DNA of 7,533 nt. Origin: Anaerolineales bacterium (GTDB lineage: Bacteria; Chloroflexota; Anaerolineae; 4572-78; J111). Position numbers and translations under genes: made by a program. Below the pieces are notes generated by a model. It saw only the letters and a program-made list of their open reading frames with translations, did no database searches and was not told the DNA's origin. Numbering within the stretch: the first letter of the stretch is position 1; every line of letters starts with the position of its first letter. Where the stretch lies: the NCBI GenBank assembly GCA_012032575.1, contig JAAUSP010000374.1:1-7533 (forward strand), given 5' to 3'. Below, one piece after another: positions 1 to 6,017 of this stretch.

Positions 1-38
1 TTCTTTTTAGTTGATTGTCCAATCCAATCGGTAGTCAT
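1..38 (-). CDS. Molybdopterin-binding large subunit of a Mo hydroxylase (CoxL/XdhA type), first 12 codons only
   Basis: The minus strand reads ATG at 38-36 followed by MTTDWIGQSTKK and then leaves the window. The stretch WIGQSTK resembles the short N-terminal segment (IGxSxxRxD) that opens many molybdopterin-binding large subunits of the xanthine oxidase family. The start codon overlaps the stop of the 2Fe-2S subunit as TGATG, which indicates translational coupling. By family, this subunit would carry the Mo-cytosine-dinucleotide or Mo-molybdopterin cofactor and the substrate site, and would receive hydroxyl oxygen from water. The call rests mainly on position: FAD subunit, then 2Fe-2S subunit, then large subunit is the standard order of coxMSL-type operons. 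Substrate class cannot be judged because the active-site region lies outside the window. Confidence 0.72.
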   Translation of the reverse strand, partial: MTTDWIGQSTKK

Positions 39-514
39 CAATTCTTCTCCCCTGATGCGGCCAATACAGCCTCAATGATGCGGCTGTAACCGGCGCAACG
101 GCACAAATTACCAGCCAGCCCCTCCTTCACTTCGGCCTCGGTAGGTTGGGGATTTTGCTGCAATAGGAAATAGGCCGACATAATCATTCCGGGGGTACAA
201 AACCCACACTGAACTGCTCCTTTTTCCAAAAACGTCTCTTGCAGCGGGCTAAGTTTACCCATCAAAGTTAGCCCTTCAATGGTAATAATTTCGCAGCCGT
301 CCGCTTCTACGGCCAGCATCAGGCATGAATTTATGGCGCGACCATTAACTAACACGGTGCATGCGCCGCACTCGCCTTCAGCGCAACACTCTTTAGTGCC
401 GGTTAGATCTAACTGTTTACGCAAAACATCGAGAAGGGTGTGATGAGGGACTACATGTAGGGTGTAAACCTGTCCATTTATGGTAAAGGTCAGGGGTATT
501 TTTTGGTCTGGCAT
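38..514 (-). CDS. 2Fe-2S subunit of a molybdenum hydroxylase (xanthine dehydrogenase / CO dehydrogenase small subunit type)
   Basis: This 158-residue protein is a two-cluster ferredoxin-like electron-transfer subunit and has the usual length for the family (about 150-170 residues). The N-terminal plant-type [2Fe-2S] domain has C44, C49, C52 and C64 in the pattern C-x4-CGAC...C. The C-terminal all-alpha [2Fe-2S] domain has QCGFC (C103, C106) and LCRC (C138, C140). In the family, electrons pass from the Mo centre through these two clusters to FAD on the partner subunit. I chose the ATG at 514 because AGGAGT (526-521 on the minus strand) lies 6 nt upstream. An upstream TTG at 535 in the same frame has no such site. 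The residue before C44 is also Cys (C43), where many relatives have Gly. The gene follows the FAD subunit gene and overlaps the large-subunit start. The complex is expected to be cytoplasmic, as no export signal is seen. Confidence 0.94.
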   Translation of the reverse strand: MPDQKIPLTFTINGQVYTLHVVPHHTLLDVLRKQLDLTGTKECCAEGECGACTVLVNGRAINSCLMLAVEADGCEIITIEGLTLMGKLSPLQETFLEKGAVQCGFCTPGMIMSAYFLLQQNPQPTEAEVKEGLAGNLCRCAGYSRIIEAVLAASGEKN

Positions 515-540
515 CGTTTCACTCCTAAAAAACAAGTTGT

Positions 541-638
541 AGGTTTCAGGTTAAAGGTTTCAGGTTAGAGGTTCCCGAAGAGGCTAACCTTCAACCTGGA
601 ACTTGAAGCCCACTTTGCAAACTTTTAACCTTCAACTT
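541..638. repeat. Heptad-repeat element with inverted arms in the FAD/2Fe-2S subunit spacer
   Basis: Five tandem 7-mers on the plus strand run from 541 to 575: AGGTTTC, AGGTTAA, AGGTTTC, AGGTTAG, AGGTTCC. They are followed by inverted copies: CTAACCT (584-590), TCAACCT (591-597), and CAAACTT, TTAACCT, TCAACTT (618-638). AGGTTAG at 562-568 pairs exactly with CTAACCT at 584-590, and the flanking heptads pair at 5 of 7 positions, so the transcript can fold into a hairpin. The element fills almost the whole spacer between two genes of one operon. Similar short-period intergenic repeats are known from filamentous cyanobacteria and, in my recollection, from Chloroflexota. The function is unknown; possibilities include mRNA processing or segmental stability. 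Confidence 0.8.
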
Positions 639-1505
639 TTAGCTATTTTCGTTGGCTGACAATCGACTCAATGCCGTCTGAAGCGCCCGCCGGCTTAAAA
701 CTAAGAGCATCGCCTGGCGATACTGACGGCTGGCGCGAACATCGGAAATGGGGCTGGCCTGGGCTACCAGTTGTTTTAAAACCTGATCCTTTTGTTGCTC
801 ATCCGCCTTTGGGTCGGCCAGGCAGCCGCTTTCATCAACTACCAAAAATGGACGCGGCCCGACTGCGCCATAAGCAAATTGAGTTGACCCAGCGGCATCA
901 ACCAGGCAACAAGCATTGACTGTGGCCAGGTCAACACCGCGCCGCCGGGTCAGCCTGACAAATGAAGCTCCCACCGGCTGCTGCGGCAGCGGCAGTTCAA
1001 TTGAGACGACAATTTCGCCCTGTTGTAACGCCGTTTGCCCCGGCTTCACAAAAAACTCGTTCACCGGGATACGCCGGTGACCATTGCTTCCCACCAGATT
1101 GACCCTGGCCCCGTAGACAAGCAAAGCCGGGGCTGTATCGGCTGCCGGTGAGGCGTTGCAGATATTTCCGGCTAATGTGGCCCGGTTGCGAATTTGAACC
1201 GAACCTACGGTTCCAGCCGCTTCGCCCAGGGCCGGGAAATATCGCTGCACCCGTTCATCCTGGATGACATCAGCTAAAACGGCCAGCGCTCCAACCTCTA
1301 AAAATGAATCGTCGCCCCTAATATCCGACCGTAAATCTAAAACCCTTTTGAGATCAATCACCAACCGGGGCCTGGTTCGTCCTTTACGGAGCCGGACTAA
1401 CAGGTCTGTTCCGCCGGTGAGCAGACTGGCTTCGGAGCCATACTTATGTAACAAAACCAGAGTTTCGGCCACCGTTTCTGGCCGGGCGTACTGAAAAGTA
1501 TTCAT
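639..1505 (-). CDS. FAD-binding subunit of a molybdenum hydroxylase (CoxM / XdhB type)
   Basis: This 288-residue protein has the usual length of the medium subunit, which takes electrons from the 2Fe-2S subunit onto FAD and passes them to NAD or another acceptor. It opens with FQYARPETVAETL, the typical family start. The FAD-phosphate loop TGGTDLL lies at residues 30-36, and the second FAD signature, VQIRNRATLAGNI followed by NASPAAD, at residues 103-123. The C-terminal third matches the usual CO_deh_flav_C region. There is no cysteine-rich insertion, so the extra 4Fe-4S cluster of 4-hydroxybenzoyl-CoA reductase HcrB is absent. The start is ATG at 1505. An AAGGAGGGG sequence (1526-1518 on the minus strand) ends 12 nt upstream, which is rather long spacing; in-frame CTG codons just upstream are less likely starts. 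It is the first gene of the leftward operon. Confidence 0.93.
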   Translation of the reverse strand: MNTFQYARPETVAETLVLLHKYGSEASLLTGGTDLLVRLRKGRTRPRLVIDLKRVLDLRSDIRGDDSFLEVGALAVLADVIQDERVQRYFPALGEAAGTVGSVQIRNRATLAGNICNASPAADTAPALLVYGARVNLVGSNGHRRIPVNEFFVKPGQTALQQGEIVVSIELPLPQQPVGASFVRLTRRRGVDLATVNACCLVDAAGSTQFAYGAVGPRPFLVVDESGCLADPKADEQQKDQVLKQLVAQASPISDVRASRQYRQAMLLVLSRRALQTALSRLSANENS

Positions 1506-1548
1506 CAGCAGCAGTTACCCCTCCTTGTCTAAAATATCAAACCCCTTA

Positions 1549-1577
1549 TTGACAGATATAAGCACTTGATATACAAT
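1549..1577 (+). promoter_or_regulatory. Predicted sigma-70-type promoter, rightward
   Basis: A perfect -35 TTGACA (1549-1554) is followed after 17 bases by -10 TACAAT (1572-1577). The predicted start is near 1584, leaving a leader of about 330 bases before the dikinase gene. The -10 lies inside TTGATATACAA (1566-1576). This has TTG/CAA arms and half of a TTGTATACAA-like sequence, the sort of site bound by some GntR/FCD regulators, and a GntR gene closes this cluster. The operator reading is inference only. Confidence 0.55.
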
Positions 1578-1582
1578 TTGCC

Positions 1583-1605
1583 ATCGATTATTTATAATCG
1601 ATTAT
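1583..1605. promoter_or_regulatory. AT-rich palindrome between the two facing promoters, possible operator
   Basis: ATCGATTAT and ATAATCGAT form perfect 9-base arms around TT at 1583-1602. ATAATCGATTAT at 1594-1605 is a second, perfect 12-base palindrome that overlaps the first. The pair lies exactly where both predicted transcription starts fall (about 1584 on plus and 1606 on minus), so a bound dimer would block both. The binding protein is not known; the GntR regulator at the right end of the window is the obvious candidate. Confidence 0.5.
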
Positions 1606-1612
1606 CGAGATT

Positions 1613-1641
1613 ATATTATCATGAATATCCTACCCTGTCAA
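1613..1641 (-). promoter_or_regulatory. Predicted sigma-70-type promoter of the Mo-hydroxylase operon, leftward
   Basis: On the minus strand, TTGACA (1641-1636) is followed after 17 bases by TAATAT (1618-1613), a perfect -35 and a 4-of-6 -10. TATAAT at 1615-1610 also occurs but at 20-base spacing. Transcription would start near 1606 and give a leader of about 100 bases before the FAD-subunit ATG at 1505. Confidence 0.5.
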
Positions 1642-1914
1642 TTGCAACATCCTACCCCCTTCTCTATCGTGTTAATACCCGCTCTGTTGGTTGAAGATTA
1701 CTGGTGAGCTATCAGAAATCAACTTGTAAAAAGGAGAAAAAGATGTAAATAACATTTCTTGATGAAAGACTGCTGGACAAGTGGTGTCTCTGGTTGTCGA
1801 ATCTAAACAATAGGCGACTATATATTAGCACAAATTTCTGGGTATAGTTACCTGTAGACTTGCTCGGAAATCTTCCCAAAAAGTTTATTAAAATTCCAAA
1901 GGAGGGACTAATCA

Positions 1915-3612
1915 ATGGCTGATGCAAATGAAGTTTTAGGGACATTTTTTGGTGACCAATCGTTCCCGGTTGAATGGGAAAACGAGGAGGAAAAAAGGTT
2001 GTTCTGGTTCTTCGATGACAACCACTGCCCTCGCCCCATTTCCCCCATGTATTGGAGTCTAAATGGTTGGTGGGGGCCAACACTGGACTATATGTACCGC
2101 CGTTTTGGTTTCCCCATTGGCAAAGCCTGGATCGGCAAACGGGTCAATGGCTACCTGTACACGGCCATTGTGCCGCGTGAGGCTAAATCGGCGGCGATGT
2201 TAGGCCCTTACTATGGTTGGATTATGTCCACCTATGCCAGTAATTTCCTGGACTGGTGGAACGACCGGTATCTGCCCGAAATCGAGCGCAATTTTAATTA
2301 CCTGGATACCTTCCCCACTGAAACAGCCTCGCTCCAGGAGTTGATGTACCTGTTAGAAGAGGCTATCGACATCCAGGAACGGCATTTCCGCTTGCATTGG
2401 ATCCTCAACCTGGCCCAGTTCCAATCTTCCCTGGATTTGCAGGCAGCCGTAGGGGAGGTCGTTGGCAAGGTTGACCCCATACTCATTGGTCGTATCCTGA
2501 TTTCCATCAAGGACCGCAACTGGGACAGCCTGGAAGCACTGTGGCAACTTAAGGAGAAAGTCAAGGCAGATTCACAACTTGGTTCGATTTTTGACATAGG
2601 TGATACCGCTATGGCGATCATTCCTGAACTGAAGAAGAGCGAAAAAGGCCAGGCTTTTTTGGCGGATGTGGAAGCCTACTGCAAGGAATTCGGCGTCAAG
2701 CCCTCTATGTACACTCACGAATACACCAACAAATTGTGGGTCGAAGATCCGGCCCCGGCCATCGAAAACATCAAAGGCTACCTCGTCGCCGATTACGACT
2801 TTCCCACCGAATATCAGCGGATGGTGGCCGATCACAATGCCGCCATCGAGGAGCTTAAGACGCTGGTACCCGACACGGCTACGCCCGAACAACAGGAGAA
2901 ACTGAATACCGCCCTTGAGCTGGCTACCCGGATGATGCCCCTTACCCCTGACCACCATTTTTATATGGACCAGGGCACCTTTGCCCGCCTGCGGCTCGTC
3001 CTCATGGCCATCGGCCGGCGAATGCTCAAGGAAGGGTTGTTGCGCTCTGTAGAGGACATTATGTTCCTGGAATACGATCAACTACGCGCCTACGTAGCCA
3101 ACCCTACCGGCTATGATGGCCAGGCGATCATCAAAGAGGCCCGCCGCGCTTATGAAAAGGCCCATCAAGTCCGCCCCCGTGATTGGGTGGGCACCGTAAC
3201 CCACTGGTCCATGTACGAGGAGATCTACCACACGCTCTGGGGCTGGCCCGAACGCTGGGAACGCGCCCAGGCGGGCGAAGAGGCTGTGGCGGGCGTCGTT
3301 AAAGGTCTCCCGGCAGCAGCCGGCTTGGCCGAGGGGCTGGCCCGAGTGGTGATCGGTCCCGAAGAGTTCAACCAGGTCCAGCGCGGCGAAATCCTGGTGT
3401 GCATGATGACCAACCCAGCCTGGGTGGTGCTCTTTAGCAAGATCAAGGGCGCCGTCACCGATGCCGGTGGCGTGTTGAGCCATACGGCCGTCGTGTCCCG
3501 CGAGTTTGGCCTGCCGGCCGTGGTTGGCACGGTTGATGCCACCGCGCGTATCAAGACAGGCGACCGGATTCGGGTGAACGGCAACACCGGCATTGTTGAA
3601 ATTCTGTCATAA
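1915..3612 (+). CDS. PEP-utilizing-enzyme mobile (phosphohistidine) domain protein; PpsA-like subunit of a split dikinase
   Basis: This 565-residue protein carries at its C-terminus (about 464-565) the swivelling phosphohistidine domain of PEP synthase and pyruvate phosphate dikinase. The signature is TDAGGVLSHTAVVSREFGLP with the phospho-accepting histidine at H523, followed by the usual TGDRIRVNGNTGIVEI tail. The remaining 460 or so residues are rich in Trp and Tyr near the start and match no domain I can name; this is where the phosphate acceptor would be expected to bind. There is no N-terminal ATP-grasp and no C-terminal pyruvate TIM barrel. A large N-terminal region followed by a terminal His domain is the layout of PpsA of phenylphosphate synthase (about 600 residues), which transfers the beta-phosphate of ATP to phenol via its partner PpsB. 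The matching ATP-grasp gene lies downstream at 5397. The start ATG at 1915 follows AAAGGAGGG at good spacing. The actual acceptor may not be phenol. Confidence 0.82.
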   Translation: MADANEVLGTFFGDQSFPVEWENEEEKRLFWFFDDNHCPRPISPMYWSLNGWWGPTLDYMYRRFGFPIGKAWIGKRVNGYLYTAIVPREAKSAAMLGPYYGWIMSTYASNFLDWWNDRYLPEIERNFNYLDTFPTETASLQELMYLLEEAIDIQERHFRLHWILNLAQFQSSLDLQAAVGEVVGKVDPILIGRILISIKDRNWDSLEALWQLKEKVKADSQLGSIFDIGDTAMAIIPELKKSEKGQAFLADVEAYCKEFGVKPSMYTHEYTNKLWVEDPAPAIENIKGYLVADYDFPTEYQRMVADHNAAIEELKTLVPDTATPEQQEKLNTALELATRMMPLTPDHHFYMDQGTFARLRLVLMAIGRRMLKEGLLRSVEDIMFLEYDQLRAYVANPTGYDGQAIIKEARRAYEKAHQVRPRDWVGTVTHWSMYEEIYHTLWGWPERWERAQAGEEAVAGVVKGLPAAAGLAEGLARVVIGPEEFNQVQRGEILVCMMTNPAWVVLFSKIKGAVTDAGGVLSHTAVVSREFGLPAVVGTVDATARIKTGDRIRVNGNTGIVEILS

Positions 3613-3618
3613 ATAAGA

Positions 3619-3669
3619 TTTGTAACTACTCAAGTCGACTCATTGGGTTGATGCTTGAGTAGTTACAAA
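3619..3669. repeat. Perfect 16-bp inverted repeat (hairpin) after the dikinase A gene
   Basis: TTTGTAACTACTCAAG (3619-3634) is the exact reverse complement of CTTGAGTAGTTACAAA (3654-3669), with a 19-base loop. It begins 6 bases after the stop codon of the upstream gene. The 3' side is followed by A residues and ATTCTTT rather than a T-run, so it is not a textbook rho-independent terminator. It may be an mRNA 3'-end stabiliser, a partial attenuator that lowers expression of the downstream genes, or a dispersed palindromic repeat. Confidence 0.8.
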
Positions 3670-3678
3670 AATTCTTTA

Positions 3679-3734
3679 ACCACGGATTTCACCGATTACA
3701 CGGATTTTTATCTGTGAGATCTGTGCGCTCTGCG
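3679..3734. repeat. Nonamer-period imperfect palindrome
   Basis: Three 9-base units ending in GAT (ACCACGGAT, TTCACCGAT, TACACGGAT; 3679-3705) are followed by three units ending in TCTG (TTTTATCTG, TGAGATCTG, TGCGCTCTG; 3706-3732). The second set is roughly the reverse complement of the first. The core CGGAT-TTTT-ATCTG forms a short hairpin, and pairing continues outward with mismatches at intervals. This 'CACGGATTTCACAGATT' type of element is a familiar dispersed intergenic repeat in several environmental bacterial groups. It lies in the 5' leader of the cyclase gene. Confidence 0.7.
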
Positions 3735-3769
3735 TCTGTAGTTTATTTTACAGGAGAGAATAACAACCT

Positions 3770-4489
3770 ATGACTCAAATCATCGATCTCAGTATGGAAG
3801 TCAGCAGCGACATGGTGGTTTTTCCGCGAGTAGCCCGCCCCATTCTGGCGATGTTGGAAAGCTGGGAAGAGTTTGCCACCAACATCGGCGCGGCTCAATA
3901 TGGCGCTACCTGGCTGACTGCTCACTACGTGGTGGTGCTGGGCGACCACGTTGGCACCCATGTGGACTCACTGCGGCATATGCGCCAAGATGCCCCCGGC
4001 CCCGAAGGAATTCCCCTGGAATACTGCTTTGGCGACGGGGTGGTGCTTAATTTCAGCGACAAGCCGGTAGGCTCTGGCATTACCGTTGAGGATTTGCAGG
4101 ACGAACTCAAAAAGATCAACTACAGCCTCAAGCCGCTGGATATTGTTCTGATTAAAACCGGCGCTTCCCGTTACAACACCGAACAGCGCTACCTGACCGA
4201 GCACTGCGGCATGACCGGTCCGGCCACCCACTGGCTGCTCGATCAGGGTATCAAGATGACCGGCATCGACGCTCCCACCTTCGACCGGCCGGTTAAGTCG
4301 ATGTTTGAGACGAAGGAGTTCTGGCCGGCCCACCAGGTGATGCTGGAGCGCGAGTACTATCACCTGGAGAACATGGCCAACTTCGACGCTCTACCCGGCC
4401 CGTTTGGCTTCAAGGTGGCTGTTTTTCCCATCAAGTGGAAAAACACCACCGCTGCCCCGGTGAGGGCTGTAGCGATAATTGAGGAATGA
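3770..4489 (+). CDS. Cyclase-family metal-dependent hydrolase (kynurenine formamidase / isatin hydrolase superfamily)
   Basis: This 239-residue protein begins with IIDLSMEVSSDMVVFPR, the usual start of the cyclase family (PF04199). It has the metal-binding signature H60-V-G-T-H64-V-D66-xxx-H70, and a later TGIDAPTFD segment that matches the family's conserved GxDxPxxD region. Known members use Mn or Zn to hydrolyse amide or ring bonds, for example N-formylkynurenine or isatin. In this cluster it is a good candidate for the ring-opening or final hydrolytic step, but the substrate is not evident. The start ATG at 3770 has CAGGAGAG 11 nt upstream. Its stop codon overlaps an ATG (ATGA, 4486-4489) that opens a 15-codon micro-ORF leading to the SDR gene. 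No signal peptide is seen, so it should be cytoplasmic. Confidence 0.9.
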   Translation: MTQIIDLSMEVSSDMVVFPRVARPILAMLESWEEFATNIGAAQYGATWLTAHYVVVLGDHVGTHVDSLRHMRQDAPGPEGIPLEYCFGDGVVLNFSDKPVGSGITVEDLQDELKKINYSLKPLDIVLIKTGASRYNTEQRYLTEHCGMTGPATHWLLDQGIKMTGIDAPTFDRPVKSMFETKEFWPAHQVMLEREYYHLENMANFDALPGPFGFKVAVFPIKWKNTTAAPVRAVAIIEE

Positions 4490-4533
4490 AACCAACATTT
4501 TTAATTTTAACTTTCATACGGATAAAACAATGA
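4486..4533 (+). CDS. Possible 15-codon coupling micro-ORF between the cyclase and SDR genes
   Basis: ATG at 4486 opens MKPTFLILTFIRIKQ and stops at TGA 4531-4533. It shares ATGA with the cyclase stop (4486-4489) and shares ATGA again with the SDR start (4530-4533). Ribosomes ending the cyclase could restart here and then restart again at the SDR, which has no good Shine-Dalgarno of its own. GAGGA (4481-4485) touches the ATG without the normal gap, so initiation would depend on coupling. The peptide is hydrophobic and basic. This may simply be a chance frame. Confidence 0.35.
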   Translation: MKPTFLILTFIRIKQ

Positions 4534-5318
4534 CACCTTTTGACACTTATCGCAGTCTTTATACCCTTAACGGCAAAGTGGCCCTGGTCGCCGGTGGCGC
4601 GGGCGGCATTGGCAGCGCGGTTTGCGAGGGCCTGGCCGCCTTTGGAGCCACCGTGCTGATCGGCGAACAGAACTGCTGCTCCAAAGCCGACCCTATGGCC
4701 GCCGAACTTCAAGCCGCCGGGGGCCAGGTTCACGCGGTAACGTTGGACGTTTTAAACGTTCCCCAACTGGGCCAGGCTATGTCTGAAATTATTGAACGTT
4801 TTGGCCGCCTGGATGTAGTGGTCAACTGCGCCGGCACGCACAAAGAAGCACCCGCCGAAGCGTTCACTGAAGAGGATTGGGATCGAGTGGTTGATCTCAA
4901 CCTAAAAGCCGCCTTTTTCCTCTCTCAAGCCGCAGCCCGGGTTCAGATTGGCCGGGGGGGTGGTAAACATATCCACATCAGCTCGGTACGCAGCATGCTC
5001 GGCATTCACCGGGGTTACGTGGCTTACTGCGCCAGCAAGGGCGGGCTGAACTTGATGATTAAGCAGTTGGCTACGGAGTGGGCCAAACACAATATCACGG
5101 TCAACGGCATAGCTCCCACCTTTACCCGCACCGAGTTGGTGAAGAATTACCTGGAAGACCCAGATTTTTACAATCCATTAGTCGCCCGGATCCCCTTAGG
5201 GCGTGTTTGCGAACCGGCCGACCTGGCTGCCCTGGCTATCTACCTGGCTGCGCCGGCCTCCAATTTTATAACCGGCCAGATCATTTTTGCCGATGGCGGC
5301 GTCACCGCAGCACAGTAG
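4530..5318 (+). CDS. Short-chain dehydrogenase/reductase (classical SDR)
   Basis: This 262-residue protein has the standard classical-SDR length and motifs. These are the nucleotide-binding AGGAGGIG (residues 21-28, a variant of TGxxxGIG), VNCAG for the NNAG strand, the LNLKAAF segment with the helix-4 Asn, catalytic S152 in ISSVRS, Y166 and K170 in YCASK, and the closing ITGQIIFADGG. The second strand ends in LIGEQN; an acidic residue there tends to favour NAD(H), but this is a weak guide. By family it would oxidise an alcohol or reduce a ketone, probably on a cyclic pathway intermediate given the neighbours. I chose ATG 4530 because it leaves the usual 12-15 residues before the Rossmann strand. 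The in-frame TTG at 4479 would add a low-complexity, Asn- and Phe-rich extension. The ribosome site is poor, so translation probably depends on coupling to upstream reading frames. Confidence 0.9.
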   Translation: MTPFDTYRSLYTLNGKVALVAGGAGGIGSAVCEGLAAFGATVLIGEQNCCSKADPMAAELQAAGGQVHAVTLDVLNVPQLGQAMSEIIERFGRLDVVVNCAGTHKEAPAEAFTEEDWDRVVDLNLKAAFFLSQAAARVQIGRGGGKHIHISSVRSMLGIHRGYVAYCASKGGLNLMIKQLATEWAKHNITVNGIAPTFTRTELVKNYLEDPDFYNPLVARIPLGRVCEPADLAALAIYLAAPASNFITGQIIFADGGVTAAQ

Positions 5319-5324
5319 TTATCA

Positions 5325-5378
5325 AAGTTGCAGGTAGCAGGTAGCAAAATAAGAATATCTGGCTACTGTCTACTATTT
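5325..5378. repeat. Heptad-repeat element upstream of the ATP-grasp gene
   Basis: AAGTTGC, AGGTAGC, AGGTAGC (5325-5345) are followed by inverted relatives GGCTACT and GTCTACT (5361-5374), the reverse complements of AGTAGCC and AGTAGAC. The design, direct heptads followed by inverted heptads, is the same as at 541-638 but with a different heptad sequence. It occupies most of the spacer between the SDR and ATP-grasp genes. Confidence 0.6.
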
Positions 5379-5396
5379 TCAAGGGAGAGGCAGTTT

Positions 5397-6017
5397 ATGG
5401 CAATGTCGCTATGCGTTTGGTTTAATGAAATATGTCGTAATGATGTGAGTCTGGTTGGCGGTAAAGGAGCTAACCTGGGTGATATGGCTCAGGCCCATTT
5501 GCCTATCCCGCCGGGTTTTGTAATCTGCGCTTCGGCGTATCAGCAGATGACCCAAAGTAACGGTCTGGCGACCCGACTGGCCGAGTTGACGGCTAATCTG
5601 GAAACAAATAATTCCGCTCAGTTTGAAGTGATTGAACAACGGGCGGGCCAATTATTTGAGCAGGTTCCCATCAATGACGACCTGTACCGGGCGATTGTCG
5701 AAGCGTATCATTGTCTGGGGAGTCAAACTCCGGTAGCGGTCCGGTCGAGCGCGACCGCTGAAGATTTGGCCGGGGCCAGCTTTGCCGGCCAACAGGATAC
5801 TTATCTGAACGTGATCGGCGACGACGAAGTGGTACGGGCTGTCTATCGTTGCTGGGCCTCGCTTTACACCTCACGGGCCATTTTTTATCGCTGGCAAAAA
5901 GGCTTTGATAGCTCTCAGGTGTTGATGGCCGTAGTGGTACAAAAAATGGTCAACTCGGAGAAATCCGGGGTACTCTTCACCGTAGACCCCGTCCTGGGCA
6001 ATCATTATCAATGGTGA
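5397..6017 (+). CDS. PEP-synthase-type ATP-grasp subunit (PpsB-like), N-terminal part, cut by a frameshift
   Basis: This 206-residue reading frame is the first two thirds of a stand-alone PPDK_N / PEP-synthase ATP-binding domain. Seen in order: LVGGKGANLGDM with the conserved Lys at K23, the IPPGFVI segment, AVRSSATAEDLAGASFAGQQ with the ATP-site Arg at R116, then the YRCWASLYTSRAIFYR and SGVLFTVDPV segments. At 6015 it meets TGA exactly where relatives continue into VIEAxWGLGE; that sequence is present one frame over, from 6011. The start ATG 5397 has AAGGGAGAGG ending 6 nt upstream, better than the TTG at 5328. In PpsB of phenylphosphate synthase this domain cleaves ATP and passes phosphate to the histidine of PpsA, here probably H523 of the 1915 gene. 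The protein as read lacks part of the nucleotide site. Either a base is missing from the sequence or the gene is damaged. Confidence 0.82.
   Translation: MAMSLCVWFNEICRNDVSLVGGKGANLGDMAQAHLPIPPGFVICASAYQQMTQSNGLATRLAELTANLETNNSAQFEVIEQRAGQLFEQVPINDDLYRAIVEAYHCLGSQTPVAVRSSATAEDLAGASFAGQQDTYLNVIGDDEVVRAVYRCWASLYTSRAIFYRWQKGFDSSQVLMAVVVQKMVNSEKSGVLFTVDPVLGNHYQW

Larger units (their letters stand above)
1506..1914. promoter_or_regulatory. Divergent intergenic control region between the Mo-hydroxylase operon and the dikinase operon
   Basis: These 409 bases separate two operons read in opposite directions. No convincing protein gene is seen on either strand; the minus-strand frame crossing 1712-2083 is a shadow of the plus-strand gene. 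The left half (about 1545-1645) is AT-rich and holds two promoter-like sequences and a palindrome, listed separately. The right half is a leader of roughly 330 bases if the plus-strand promoter at 1549 is used. It contains a start-stop pair (ATG TAA, 1743-1748) behind a good AAGGAG, a small GGAA/TTCC stem near 1866-1876, and finally the AAAGGAGGG ribosome site of the 1915 gene. I recognise no known riboswitch or RNA gene in it. Confidence 0.65.

Noticed and set aside
541..638. CRISPR-like array
   Set aside because: Units are 7 bases with no spacers and both orientations occur; no cas genes are present.
639..1505. The Mo hydroxylase as 4-hydroxybenzoyl-CoA reductase (HcrABC), which would pair with phenylphosphate synthase in the anaerobic phenol pathway
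   Set aside because: The FAD subunit is 288 residues and lacks the cysteine-rich insertion that carries the extra 4Fe-4S cluster in HcrB.
1712..2083. 123-residue minus-strand frame across the start of the dikinase gene
   Set aside because: No recognisable domain, low-complexity composition, and it overlaps the ribosome site and first codons of the well-supported plus-strand gene.
2572..3483. Long minus-strand frames (169 and 133 residues) inside the 1915 gene
   Set aside because: Antisense shadows of a gene with clear family motifs; no motifs or ribosome sites of their own.
1915..3612. Annotation of this gene as complete PEP synthase or PPDK
   Set aside because: It has only the phosphohistidine domain; the ATP-grasp and pyruvate TIM-barrel domains are absent.
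3619..3669. Rho-independent terminator after the 1915 gene
   Set aside because: The stem is perfect, but it is not GC-rich and is followed by A residues instead of a T-run on the plus strand. Recorded as a hairpin/inverted repeat only.
4479..4529. N-terminal extension of the SDR from the TTG at 4479
   Set aside because: It would add 17 low-complexity residues not usual for the family; ATG at 4530 gives the normal distance to the Rossmann motif.
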